A DNA stretch of 64,000 nucleotides, from positions 434,001 to 498,000 of the forward strand of contig NZ_JAJNOC010000001.1 of assembly GCF_021044825.1 (NCBI RefSeq), in the 5' to 3' direction. Made by a program: the position numbers and the translations under genes. The notes below the pieces were generated by a model that searched no databases, was not told the DNA's origin, and was given only the letters and a program-made list of their open reading frames with translations. Shown here in pieces: positions 51,640-59,697 of this stretch (position 1 is the stretch's first letter; each line of letters opens with the position of its first letter). Source of the stretch: Massilia phyllostachyos (GTDB lineage: Bacteria; Pseudomonadota; Gammaproteobacteria; Burkholderiales; Burkholderiaceae_D).

Positions 51640-52490
51640 CGATTCATCCTCGACATGGTCACCAGGCGCTCGAACAGGTGCACGTCCTGTTCGTTCTTGA
51701 GCAGGGCGCCGTGCAGCGGCGGCACGATCGCCTTGGCGTCCTGGCTGCGCAGCGCCTCGGCTGGGATGTCCTCGGCCAGCAGCAGTTTCAGCCAGTCCAG
51801 GAATTCCGAGGTCGAGGGCTTCTTCTTGATGCCGGCGACCTCGCGCAGTTCGTAGAAGCTCTGCAGGGCGGCGGCGAGCAGGTCCTGCTTCAGGGTCGGG
51901 AAGTGGACCTTGACGATGTCGCTCATCGTCTCGCGGTCCGGGAATTTGATGTAGTGGAAGAAGCAGCGGCGCAGGAAAGCGTCCGGCAGTTCCTTCTCGT
52001 TGTTCGAGGTGATGATCACCAGCGGGCGGTGCTTCGCGACCACCATCTCGCGCGTCTCGTAGACGTAGAACTCCATGCGGTCCAGTTCGCGCAGCAGGTC
52101 GTTCGGGAACTCGATGTCGGCCTTGTCGATCTCGTCGATCAGCAGCACCACCGGCTCCGGCGCCGTGAAGGCCTGCCACAGCACGCCCTTGACGATGTAG
52201 TTGTGGATGTCGCGCACGCGCTCGTCGCCCAGTTGCGAATCGCGCAGGCGCGACACCGCGTCGTATTCGTACAGGCCCTGCTGGGCCTTGGTGGTCGACT
52301 TCACGTGCCACTGCAGCAGCGGCATGTCCAGGGCGGCCGCCACCTCTTCCGCCAGCATGGTCTTGCCGGTGCCCGGCTCGCCCTTGATCAGCAGCGGGCG
52401 GCCGAGGGTCAGGGCGGCGTTGACGGCCAGTTTCAGGTCGGCGGTGGCGACGTAGCTGTCGCTGCCTTCGAAGCGTGCTTGAGCGTGCAT
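51636..52490 (-). CDS. MoxR-family AAA+ ATPase
   Basis: AAA+ ATPase of 284 aa with Walker A GEPGTGKT (37-44), Walker B VVLLIDEIDKAD with Asp119/Glu120, sensor-1 in VIITSNNEKELPDAFLRRC and the DAFLRRCFFHYIKFPD motif typical of MoxR/RavA-like ATPases. With the VWA protein downstream it probably forms a chaperone-like remodelling complex. First gene of the leftward operon, divergent from two cytochrome genes. Confidence 0.92.
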   Translation of the reverse strand: MHAQARFEGSDSYVATADLKLAVNAALTLGRPLLIKGEPGTGKTMLAEEVAAALDMPLLQWHVKSTTKAQQGLYEYDAVSRLRDSQLGDERVRDIHNYIVKGVLWQAFTAPEPVVLLIDEIDKADIEFPNDLLRELDRMEFYVYETREMVVAKHRPLVIITSNNEKELPDAFLRRCFFHYIKFPDRETMSDIVKVHFPTLKQDLLAAALQSFYELREVAGIKKKPSTSEFLDWLKLLLAEDIPAEALRSQDAKAIVPPLHGALLKNEQDVHLFERLVTMSRMNR

Positions 52491-52564
52491 GGGCGTTCTG
52501 GATTCGAGTGAAATGGAGTCGAGTATATGCCAGAAAGCTAAGCCCGACAGGCTGCGCGCGTTTG

Positions 52565-52593
52565 TAGACTGGTGTCAACTCTTCAGATAGAAT
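52565..52593 (+). promoter_or_regulatory. Putative promoter of the cytochrome pair
   Basis: TAGACT (52565-52570) and TAGAAT (52588-52593) with a 17-base spacer form a moderate sigma-70 promoter about 75 bases before the first cytochrome ATG. The divergent moxR gene begins at 52490. Confidence 0.4.
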
Positions 52594-52667
52594 CGACAGG
52601 TTGGTAGTCCATTTGCTAACTTTTTGTGCGTTTGCGGTATTCGAATTACAACTAACGAGCCACACCC

Positions 52668-53006
52668 ATGAAAAAATCCTTAGCACTACTGGTACTGGCC
52701 GCGTTCGCCGGTACCGCCACGGCGGCGGAGGTCGTCGGCAATCCCAAGGCAGCACCGAGCAAGATCGAGATGTGCATCGGCTGCCACGGCATCCCCGGCT
52801 ACAAGGCAGCCTTCCCCGAGGTCTACCGCGTGCCGATGATCGGCGGCCAGTCGGCCAAGTACATCGAAGCCGCGCTGCACGCCTACAAGAAGGGCGACCG
52901 CAAGCACCCTTCGATGCGCGGCATCGCCGCCAGCCTGAGCGACCAGGACATCGCCGACGTCGCCGCGTACTACGCGCAGCAGACCCCCGCCACCGCCAAG
53001 CGCTGA
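52668..53006 (+). CDS. Periplasmic monohaem cytochrome c (class I, c4/c553-like)
   Basis: Soluble cytochrome of 112 aa with a signal peptide (about 1-20, ALLVLAAFAGTATAAE) and haem motif CIGCH near 37-41. Conserved GGQSAKYIEAALHAYKKGDRKHPSM (with the distal Met) resembles one half of cytochrome c4. A second gene of the same type follows 8 bp downstream, so the pair may act together like a split dihaem c4. Confidence 0.88.
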   Translation: MKKSLALLVLAAFAGTATAAEVVGNPKAAPSKIEMCIGCHGIPGYKAAFPEVYRVPMIGGQSAKYIEAALHAYKKGDRKHPSMRGIAASLSDQDIADVAAYYAQQTPATAKR

Positions 53007-53014
53007 GGACCGAC

Positions 53015-53353
53015 ATGAAGAAACTCGTTTTCACTTTGCTCGCCTGCGCCGCCTCGTTCGCCGCCTCTGCCGCCGACGTCTCCAAGGGCGAAGCGCTGGT
53101 CAAGAAGTACAACTGCGCGTCCTGCCACGGCGCCGACTACAACAAGCCGATCGACCCGAGCTACCCGAAACTGGCCGGCCAGCACGCCGACTACCTGGCC
53201 CACGCCCTGCGCGCCTACAAGCGCGGCGCCGCCGCCAACGGCCGCACCAATCCGATCATGGCGGGGCAGGTGCAGCCGCTGTCGAACAAGGATATGGAAG
53301 ACATTGGGGCGTACCTGGCAAGCTTGCCGTCGAACTTCGTGGTGAGCAAATAA
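53015..53353 (+). CDS. Periplasmic monohaem cytochrome c (c4/c553-like), second of pair
   Basis: Cytochrome of 112 aa with a signal peptide (LVFTLLACAASFAASAA) and haem motif CASCH near 35-39. PKLAGQHADYLAHALRAYKRGAAANGRTNPIM, ending with the likely Met ligand, closely parallels the partner gene. ATG 53015 follows GAGGA. A strong terminator follows. Probably an electron carrier to terminal oxidases. Confidence 0.88.
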   Translation: MKKLVFTLLACAASFAASAADVSKGEALVKKYNCASCHGADYNKPIDPSYPKLAGQHADYLAHALRAYKRGAAANGRTNPIMAGQVQPLSNKDMEDIGAYLASLPSNFVVSK

Positions 53354-53397
53354 GCTTGTAAAGACACGGTTGCCGGCGCTTAGCTGGTAAACTATCG

Positions 53398-53436
53398 ATC
53401 CCCCCGACCGGGCAGCCGGCGGGGGGATTTTGTTTT
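53398..53436 (+). terminator. Rho-independent terminator after the cytochrome pair
   Basis: ATCCCCCCG (53398-53406) pairs with CGGGGGGAT (53420-53428), with a small inner GC-rich pairing in the loop, followed by TTTGTTTT. Confidence 0.88.
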
Positions 53437-53470
53437 GCGTATCGACTGCGGCATACGTCGTGGTACGCAC

Positions 53471-53509
53471 GCAAAATTGGGTTCCGGCGAAGGCCGGGAT
53501 CCAAGTTTT
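53471..53509. repeat. Single repeat unit just upstream of the SulP gene
   Basis: A single palindromic unit: AATTGGGTTCCGGCGAAGGC followed by CGGGATCCAAGTT. Its two arms look taken from opposite unit types (GGTTCC on one side, GGGATCC on the other). It lies 32 bp before the sulP-like start. Confidence 0.75.
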
Positions 53510-53540
53510 CACGCACGCCGCCGCCATTTCTCGAATCCCC

Positions 53541-55040
53541 ATGCTCACCCCATCCCACATCAAAACCAACCTGCTCAGCGGCCTCACCGTCGCCCTCGCC
53601 CTGGTCCCCGAAGCCATCGCCTTCGCCCTGGTCGCCCAGGTCTCCCCGCTCACCGGCCTGTACGCCGCCGTGCTGGTCGCCCTCATCACCTCCAGCTTCG
53701 GCGGCCGTCCCGGCATGATTTCGGCGGCGGCCGGGTCGCTGGCGGTGGTGATGACGGCGCTGGTGGTGCAGCATGGCGCGCAGTACCTGTTCGCGGCGGT
53801 GGTGCTGATGGGCGTGCTGCAGCTGCTGTTCGCCGCATTCAGGCTGGGCAGGTTCATCCGCATGGTGCCGCATCCGGTGATGCTCGGCTTCGTCAACGGC
53901 CTGGCGCTGGTGATCTTCGTGGCCCAGTTCGGGCACTTCAACAACGGCGGCCAGTGGATGGCCGGCGCGGAACTGTGGACCATGCTGGCGGTGGTGGCCG
54001 TGACCGTGGCCGTCATCTACCTGACCCCGCGCATCACGAAGGCGGTGCCGTCCACGCTGGTCGGCATCCTGCTCGCCACGGCGGGCTGCGCGCTGCTCGG
54101 CGTCGACACCAAGACCGTCGGCGACCTCGGTTCGATCGCGGGCGGCCTGCCCAGCTTCGCGATCCCGGACCTGCCGTGGAACCTCGAGACCCTGCGCATC
54201 GTCTTCCCCTATGCGCTGGTGCTGGCCGGCGTCGGCCTGATCGAATCGCTGCTGACGCTCACCCTGATCGACGAGATCACCGACACCCGCGGCCAGCCGA
54301 ACCGCGAATGCCTGGCGCTGGGCGCGGCCAACGTCGTCACCGGTTTCTTCGGCGGGATGGGCGGCTGCGCCCTGATCGGGCAGAGCATGATCAACGTGAA
54401 CAGCGGCGCCACCGGGCGCCTGTCGGGCATCGTCGCGGCGCTGTTCCTGGCCTCCTTCATCCTGGTCGGCTCCAGCTGGATCGAGCAGATCCCGCTGGCG
54501 GCCCTGATCGGCGTGATGTTCGTGGTGTGCGAGAAGACCTTCGAGTGGGGCACCTTCCGCCTGTTCGGCAAGGTGCCGCGCGCGGATGCGCTGGTGATCG
54601 TGCTGGTGGCCGGCATCACCCTCGCCTTCGACCTGGCGGTCGCGGTGCTGGTGGGCGTGATCGTGTCGGCCCTGGTGTTCGCCTGGCAGCACGCGAAGCA
54701 GATCCGCGTCGCCACCAGCATCGATGCCCAGGGCTGGAAGGTCTACGAGCTGGAAGGCACGCTGTTCTTCGCCTCGGTGAGTGGCTTCCAGGCGCTGTTC
54801 GCGCCGAAGGACGACCCGCAGGACGTGGTGATCGAATTCAGGCGCGCGCGCGTGGCCGACCACTCGGCGATCCAGGCCATCGACGCGCTGGCGGAACGTT
54901 ATCGCGGGCTCGGCAAGCGCCTGCACCTGCGCCACCTGAGCCCGGACTGCCGCGAGCTATTGGAGCGCGCCCGCGACATGATCGAAGTGAACCTGCCCGA
55001 GGATCCGCGCTACCACGTCGCCGACGACAAGCTGGCCTGA
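53541..55040 (+). CDS. SulP-family anion transporter with STAS domain
   Basis: Inner-membrane anion transporter of 499 aa. About 10-11 helices cover residues 8-395, starting with NLLSGLTVALALVPEAIAFALVAQVSPLTGLYAA, the SulP signature. A C-terminal STAS domain (about 400-495) follows (KVYELEGTLFFASVSGFQALF). Family members carry sulfate, bicarbonate or other anions. ATG 53541 was chosen because upstream in-frame codons translate the intergenic repeat. The substrate cannot be told. Confidence 0.88.
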   Translation: MLTPSHIKTNLLSGLTVALALVPEAIAFALVAQVSPLTGLYAAVLVALITSSFGGRPGMISAAAGSLAVVMTALVVQHGAQYLFAAVVLMGVLQLLFAAFRLGRFIRMVPHPVMLGFVNGLALVIFVAQFGHFNNGGQWMAGAELWTMLAVVAVTVAVIYLTPRITKAVPSTLVGILLATAGCALLGVDTKTVGDLGSIAGGLPSFAIPDLPWNLETLRIVFPYALVLAGVGLIESLLTLTLIDEITDTRGQPNRECLALGAANVVTGFFGGMGGCALIGQSMINVNSGATGRLSGIVAALFLASFILVGSSWIEQIPLAALIGVMFVVCEKTFEWGTFRLFGKVPRADALVIVLVAGITLAFDLAVAVLVGVIVSALVFAWQHAKQIRVATSIDAQGWKVYELEGTLFFASVSGFQALFAPKDDPQDVVIEFRRARVADHSAIQAIDALAERYRGLGKRLHLRHLSPDCRELLERARDMIEVNLPEDPRYHVADDKLA

Positions 55041-55068
55041 CTGGTCGCCCGAACGCATCGGCTGAAAC

Positions 55069-56604
55069 TCAGCCGCCCAGCTTCGTGTAGGTCAGCTCGG
55101 GCGTGGTGCAGCCGGCCTTGATCTGAGCCTCGACGGCTTGCTCCTGCGCGGCCTGTCCGTGCGCGCGGTGGAAGTCGCCCATCGCGGCCAGAGCTTCGCA
55201 GCGGCGCTCGGCGCCCTCGCTGTTGGCGCCGCCGGCTTCGGCCAGCAGCTTCTCGGCGGAGAGCTTGCCGAGATAGAACTCGCCGATCGGCTTCGGCCAT
55301 TCGTCGCTCTGGGTGCGCGCAAAGGTGGCCGCCAGTTCCGACTTCGCGAGGTCGGCCTGGCCGGCGCGCACGCGGGCGATGTAGAGCCAGACCGCGCCGT
55401 GGCGTTCGGCCGGCAGCTTGTCGAGCGCGGTGCGCAGGCGCGCGGCGGCGGCGGGGTAGTCGCGGCTCACCAGCAGCTCGTGGCCGGTGTACAGGTTGGC
55501 GTAGCCGTTGCCGCCCTTGGCGGCCTTTTCCAGCCACTCGTCGGAACGCGCACGGTCCTTGGCGACCAGCTTGCCGCTGCGGTAGGCGCGCGCCAGCGTG
55601 TACTGGGCGTCGCCGTTGCCGGCTTCGGCCTCGGCCACCACCCAGGGCTCGAGCGTGCGGCGCTGGCCGAACGGGTCGCCGCCCACGTAGGAGAAGTAGA
55701 GCTTGTTCTGGCTGACCGCGAACAGCACGCGGTGGGCGCGCAGGAAGTCGGCGCCCAGCACCACGTCGGCCATGTTCAGGCCGGAGTTCTCGATCCCGAT
55801 GTCCGCGTTCTGGACGATCTCCTCGCCGATCTGGAAGGTCGTCTTCGCATGCCAGCGCGAAGCGGCATAGTCGCCGATGCCGCCGATGTCGGTGCCGCGC
55901 GTGACGTTGGGGCCGTTCAGGTCGATGCCGGCGCGCTTCGCGGCGTCGGCCGTCATCATGGAGGCAAAGGCTCCGGTATCGATCATCGCTTCCAGTTCCT
56001 TGCCGTTGATGCGCACGAAGAACTTGGGATTCATGTGGTCTTCGTCGTGGCGCCGCAGCGGAACCGACTGCACATCCTTGCCCCAATAGCCGAGCCAGGC
56101 GCCGCCGCATTTTTCGGGCACGAAGAAGATCAGGTGCTTGTTGGCGAGCGAAATCTCGACGTCGGTCTGGAAGATGAAGGGCGCCCCGAGGATCCCGTCG
56201 TAGGAGGGCGTGTCGCCGAAGGTGCCGATCACCGGCATGTTGCTGCGGCCGGCGCGTACCGGGCCGACGATGAACTCGTTGGCGATCGAGGCGTAGATCG
56301 GCGAGGAGCCGCCGAAACCGCTGGCGCGGCGGCCGGTGGCGTACAGGCGGATGCCGCGCCGCTCGGTTCCGGTGCGGGTCAGGGCGGTCGCATAAGCGCC
56401 GGTGTCGACCAGCAGCTCGGCCGGCATGCCGTTGATGGTGCCCTCGGTGGTGATCTCCAGGCCCGGCCCGCTGTAGCGCAGCGGCAGCTTGCCGATCGGC
56501 TGGTACTTGCATTCGCTCTGGGCGAGGGCGTGGGTGAGCGGCGCGAGGGCGCAGGCGGCGCCCAGGACCAGGCGCGGGAAGTGGCGGAGTAGGGAAGTAT
56601 GCAT
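55069..56604 (-). CDS. Exported bilobal retropepsin-like aspartic protease with TPR/Sel1-like C-domain
   Basis: Protein of 511 aa with a signal peptide (about 1-29). Two retropepsin-like domains follow. Lobe 1 has LLVDTGAYATALTR (Asp67-Thr68-Gly69) and the flap-fold partner DGILGAPFIF. Lobe 2 has AMIDTGAFASMMTADAAKRAGI (Asp209-Thr210-Gly211) and VVLGADFLRAHRVLFAVSQNKLYFSYVGG. Single-chain pairing of two DTG lobes resembles pepsin architecture. From about 320 the chain has helical repeat units (AEAEAGNGDAQYTLARAYRSGK) of Sel1/TPR type. Periplasmic or surface action is likely. A paralogue lies at 57240-58751. Protease activity is inferred, not shown. Confidence 0.75.
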   Translation of the reverse strand: MHTSLLRHFPRLVLGAACALAPLTHALAQSECKYQPIGKLPLRYSGPGLEITTEGTINGMPAELLVDTGAYATALTRTGTERRGIRLYATGRRASGFGGSSPIYASIANEFIVGPVRAGRSNMPVIGTFGDTPSYDGILGAPFIFQTDVEISLANKHLIFFVPEKCGGAWLGYWGKDVQSVPLRRHDEDHMNPKFFVRINGKELEAMIDTGAFASMMTADAAKRAGIDLNGPNVTRGTDIGGIGDYAASRWHAKTTFQIGEEIVQNADIGIENSGLNMADVVLGADFLRAHRVLFAVSQNKLYFSYVGGDPFGQRRTLEPWVVAEAEAGNGDAQYTLARAYRSGKLVAKDRARSDEWLEKAAKGGNGYANLYTGHELLVSRDYPAAAARLRTALDKLPAERHGAVWLYIARVRAGQADLAKSELAATFARTQSDEWPKPIGEFYLGKLSAEKLLAEAGGANSEGAERRCEALAAMGDFHRAHGQAAQEQAVEAQIKAGCTTPELTYTKLGG

Positions 56605-56689
56605 GCAGAAATTCTAGGAGGAAAGTTTCCTAGAATGCAATCTATCACGCATAAATACGGAAAGGTGTATGTATTCGGTCACGCCTTGA

Positions 56690-56735
56690 AGACCGTCGTA
56701 CGCGCCACTGGCGCCTACGACTACCGGCGCGAACA
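56690..56735. repeat. Truncated repeat unit with CCACTGG palindrome
   Basis: AAGACCGTCGTACGCGCCAC begins the unit; the palindrome spans 56696-56720 with arms TCGTA.GCGCC and GGCGC.TACGA. The following CCGGCG lacks its pairing partner, so the core hairpin is broken. Confidence 0.75.
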
Positions 56736-56747
56736 CCGATATGGTTG

Positions 56748-57176
56748 CTAGCGCGTGGCGCGCCCGCGCACGCACTCGACGTAGGCCTCGGTATCCGGCG
56801 GCAAGCCACTCCGTTGCGAGGCCCAGATCATTTCGCCCAGGCACTCCATGATCTCGTGGTGCGCCTCGTGCTCGCCGCGGCGCGCGACCAGCAGGTCGTG
56901 GGCGGCCTTGATGCCGCGCGGCTGGTCGATCGAGACCTGTTCCACGATCGACAGGTGCATCGACAGGTGGAGGAAGGGGTTCGGCTTGCCGCCCTCGACC
57001 GAGTAGTCGCGCGCGATCGCCTCCTCGGCGTCCGCCAGTTCGGCGTGGTATTCGGGATGCTGGACGATCCAGTCGGCCGCGATGGCGTCCATCGGGGTCA
57101 GGACTTCTCCGTTGCGCTGCTTGCGCAGTGCGTCGCAGAAAAAGCGGCGCACGTCGTGCGAGGACGGTGTGAACAT
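56748..57176 (-). CDS. DUF1841 family protein
   Basis: Cytosolic protein of 142 aa with the DUF1841 pattern: MFTPSSHDVRRFFCDALRKQ at the start, VQHPEYHAELADAEEAIARDY in the middle, and NPFLHLSMHLSIVEQVSIDQPRGI followed by AHHEIMECLGEMIWASQRSG. Common in beta- and gammaproteobacteria; function unknown. It sits between the two retropepsin-like paralogues, in the same direction. Confidence 0.9.
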   Translation of the reverse strand: MFTPSSHDVRRFFCDALRKQRNGEVLTPMDAIAADWIVQHPEYHAELADAEEAIARDYSVEGGKPNPFLHLSMHLSIVEQVSIDQPRGIKAAHDLLVARRGEHEAHHEIMECLGEMIWASQRSGLPPDTEAYVECVRGRATR

Positions 57177-57239
57177 GGCTGGGGAGGAGGCAATAAAAGG
57201 CAGGAAGCCGGCATTCTAGCGCGTCCTGCCTAGCCTTGC

Positions 57240-58751
57240 TTACGTCGCCTTCGGTGGCGGAGCGCACTCCGGCCGCTGCGCCAGCATGGCCTTGGCCCTG
57301 TCCGCCTCGCCCAGCGCCGCGTGGTATTCGGCGATCGCGGTGCGGGCGAAGCAAGCCTGGGCGTTGGCGTGCGGCTTGTCCTCGCGCGCGTCGTCCAGCA
57401 CGTCGTCCAGGCTGCGCTTGCCGAGCAGGTAGCGCGCCACGGCTTTCGGCCACTGGTCGTTGTCGTCGCGCGCGAAGGTCTTTTCCAGGTCGGCGCGCGC
57501 CGCCTCGCCTTCGCCCAGGCGCAGGCGCACCACGTACAGCCACAGCGCGGCGATGCGGTCGCCCGGCAGGCCGCGCAGGCCGGTGCGCAGGCGCCGCGCC
57601 GCTTCCTCGTAATCGCCGCGGCCCATGGCCGCGCGGCCGATGGTGAAATTGGCGCGCGGGTTGCCGGCCGCGGCGGCGCGGTCGAACCAGGCCCGGGCCT
57701 GGACCGGATCCGCCGTCACGCCGTGGCCGCTGCGGTACATCGAAGACAGCATCATCTGGGCGTCGCTGTTGCCGGCCTCGGCTTCCTTCTGCATCCAGGG
57801 CTCGATGCCGCGGCGCTGGCCGAGCGGCTCGCCGCCGACGTAGCTGATGTAGAGCTTGCGCTGGCTCATCGCGAACAGCACCCGGTGCGCGCGCAGGAAG
57901 TCGGCGCCGAGCAGCAGGTCGATGTCGCCGAAACTGGCGTCGAGGACGCCGACCGCGGCATTGCGGATGATTTCGCCGCCGATCTGCAGGGTATCGAAGG
58001 TGGCGCCCCAGCGCGCTACCCTGGTGTCGCCGACGCCGGCGCTTTCGCCCAGGCGTTCGACGTTCGGCGCATCGAGCTTCATGCCGGCGCGCCTGGCGGC
58101 GGCGAGCGTGACCGAGGTGACGCTGGCGCCGCTGTCGATGACCGCGTTCAGCTTCTTCCCGTTCAGCAGCACCGTGAACTGCGGGTTGGGGCTGGACGAC
58201 CAGCTCGATTCGAAGGGCACCACGACGGCGTCCTGGTCCCAGTAGGCCAGGAAGCGGCCGCCGCAGTTCCTGGGGCGGAAGAAGCGCAGCTCTTTTTCCG
58301 CCAGCGAGATCTCGAAGTCGCTCTGCAGCAGGAAGGGCGCGCCGACCAGGCCGTCGAAGTCGGGCGGCACGCCGAAGTCGTGGATCACGCGCAGTTCGCC
58401 CGAGCTGGCCGTGGCCGGGCCGGCGCGGAATTCCTTGTAGCGGGTGCGGTAGATGCGGCTGTAGCCGCCGATGCCGACGCTGCTGGCGCCGGTCGACCAC
58501 AGCGACATGCCGCGCGGTTCGGTGCCGGTGCGGGTCAGCGCCGTGTCGCTGGCGCCGGTGTCGACGAGCAGCTGGGCCGGGGTACCGTTGATCGAACCGT
58601 CCATGGTCAGGTTGAGCGAGGGGCCGGTGTAGTGGACCGGGACGCTGGCAACGTTGACGTAGAGGCAACCGTTGGGGTCGATGGCTTGCGCCTGGACGGA
58701 CGCGGCAGCGAGGAGGGCGGCGCAGGCGAGCGCGCGGGCGAGGGGATGCAT
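57240..58751 (-). CDS. Exported bilobal retropepsin-like protein with TPR/Sel1-like C-domain (paralogue)
   Basis: Protein of 503 aa, collinear with 55069-56604. A signal peptide (about 1-23) precedes lobe 1 with LLVDTGASDTALTRTGTE (Asp64-Thr65-Gly66) and DGLVGAPFLL. Lobe 2 has AVIDSGASVTSVTLAAARRAG (Asp206-Ser207-Gly208), i.e. DSG instead of DTG, and LLLGADFLRAHRVLFAMSQRKLYISYVGG. The helical repeat part (AEAGNSDAQMMLSSMYRSGHG) follows. ATG 58751 was chosen; longer in-frame starts run into rppH. Some eukaryotic and retroviral proteases also use DSG, so activity is possible. Confidence 0.75.
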   Translation of the reverse strand: MHPLARALACAALLAAASVQAQAIDPNGCLYVNVASVPVHYTGPSLNLTMDGSINGTPAQLLVDTGASDTALTRTGTEPRGMSLWSTGASSVGIGGYSRIYRTRYKEFRAGPATASSGELRVIHDFGVPPDFDGLVGAPFLLQSDFEISLAEKELRFFRPRNCGGRFLAYWDQDAVVVPFESSWSSSPNPQFTVLLNGKKLNAVIDSGASVTSVTLAAARRAGMKLDAPNVERLGESAGVGDTRVARWGATFDTLQIGGEIIRNAAVGVLDASFGDIDLLLGADFLRAHRVLFAMSQRKLYISYVGGEPLGQRRGIEPWMQKEAEAGNSDAQMMLSSMYRSGHGVTADPVQARAWFDRAAAAGNPRANFTIGRAAMGRGDYEEAARRLRTGLRGLPGDRIAALWLYVVRLRLGEGEAARADLEKTFARDDNDQWPKAVARYLLGKRSLDDVLDDAREDKPHANAQACFARTAIAEYHAALGEADRAKAMLAQRPECAPPPKAT

Positions 58752-58805
58752 GGCTGTATTGTCAGGGCCGCTTATCCGGCTGACAATGCGCCAGGCATAA
58801 AACAG

Positions 58806-58833
58806 AAAAGGACGAGCCGCGGCTCGTCCTTTT
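58806..58833 (-). terminator. Rho-independent terminator after rppH
   Basis: AAAAGGACGAGCC (58806-58818) pairs perfectly with GGCTCGTCCTTTT (58821-58833). It lies 6 bp after the rppH stop on the - strand, with a T-rich stretch after it. Confidence 0.85.
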
Positions 58834-58839
58834 GGAGGG

Positions 58840-59481
58840 TTACTTGTCCGGAACCAGCACCAGCGAATCCGGCGCTGCCGGCTTGGCCGAAGCCGCGGCC
58901 AGCGGCGCCTGCTGCGCTTGCGCGCCGCCCTTGCCGCCCTGCGAGCGGCCGTGCGGCTGGCGCAGGTAGCGCGCGCTGTGGCGGCGCTCGCCGTGCTGGC
59001 CCTTGGCCGGCCAGGTGATGAAGCGCGACAGTTCCTGCAATGCGCGCTGGTAGACATCGCGCTTGAACTCGATGACCACGTCCAGCGGCACCCAGTAGTC
59101 GTGCCAGCGCCAGGCATCGAACTCGGGATGGTCGGTCAGGCGCAGGTTGACGTCGTTGTCGCGCGCCGTCATCCGCAACAGGAACCAGATCTGCTTCTGG
59201 CCACGGTAGTGGCCGCGGATCTCGCGCTTGATGAAGTGATCCGGCACCTCATAGCGCAGCCAGTCGCGGGTGCGGCCCACGATCTTGACGTGCTCCTGGC
59301 GCAAGCCGATTTCTTCCTCGAGCTCGCGGTACATCGCCTGCTCCGGCGTCTCGCCGTATTTGATACCCCCTTGCGGAAACTGCCACGAGTGCTCGCGCAC
59401 CCGCTTGCCCCACCACACCTCGTTGTTGGCGTTCAGCAGGATGATGCCGACGTTGGGCCGAAACCCTTCACGATCGAGCAT
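58840..59481 (-). CDS. rppH: RNA pyrophosphohydrolase
   Basis: Nudix hydrolase that removes pyrophosphate from the 5' end of mRNA and triggers decay. The Nudix box is intact: [23 protein letters not shown] at about 38-60, with Arg52, Glu53, Glu56 and Glu57. The N-terminus [17 protein letters not shown] is typical of RppH, and [16 protein letters not shown] closes the core. At 213 aa it is longer than the E. coli enzyme (176 aa): a low-complexity Ala/Gln-rich tail is added after about 165. It is divergent from proS. Confidence 0.93.
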   Translation of the reverse strand: MLDREGFRPNVGIILLNANNEVWWGKRVREHSWQFPQGGIKYGETPEQAMYRELEEEIGLRQEHVKIVGRTRDWLRYEVPDHFIKREIRGHYRGQKQIWFLLRMTARDNDVNLRLTDHPEFDAWRWHDYWVPLDVVIEFKRDVYQRALQELSRFITWPAKGQHGERRHSARYLRQPHGRSQGGKGGAQAQQAPLAAASAKPAAPDSLVLVPDK

Positions 59482-59697
59482 AAGTGCACCTCGAAACTTT
59501 CTGCCGGCCGTACGATCCTTATATTTTTACCCACAAATCGGCGCGGCCGCAGCGCCGGCAAATTGCCGACGGGGCCGGGGTTGCCAGTTCCTCTGCGTGT
59601 TCCGGACCCATTTGTAGAAAGATTGGTCGCATCAGCCAGCTAATCCTTTAAAATTAGGTTGATTATAACTCTCTCTTTTTAAAAAGAATTCACGGAT
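59482..59697. other. Divergent intergenic region rppH/proS
   Basis: This 216-base gap holds both promoters. On the - strand, TATAAG lies about 35 bases before rppH. On the + strand, GATTATAAC (59661-59669) lies about 30 bases before proS and is preceded by the AT-rich inverted repeat CTAAT-N8-ATTAG near 59640-59657. No gene is seen; the GC-rich middle shows no coding signal. Confidence 0.5.

Noticed and set aside
53430-53540. An N-terminal 37-residue extension of the SulP protein
   Set aside because: The extra codons translate the terminator tail and the intergenic repeat, so they are not part of the protein.
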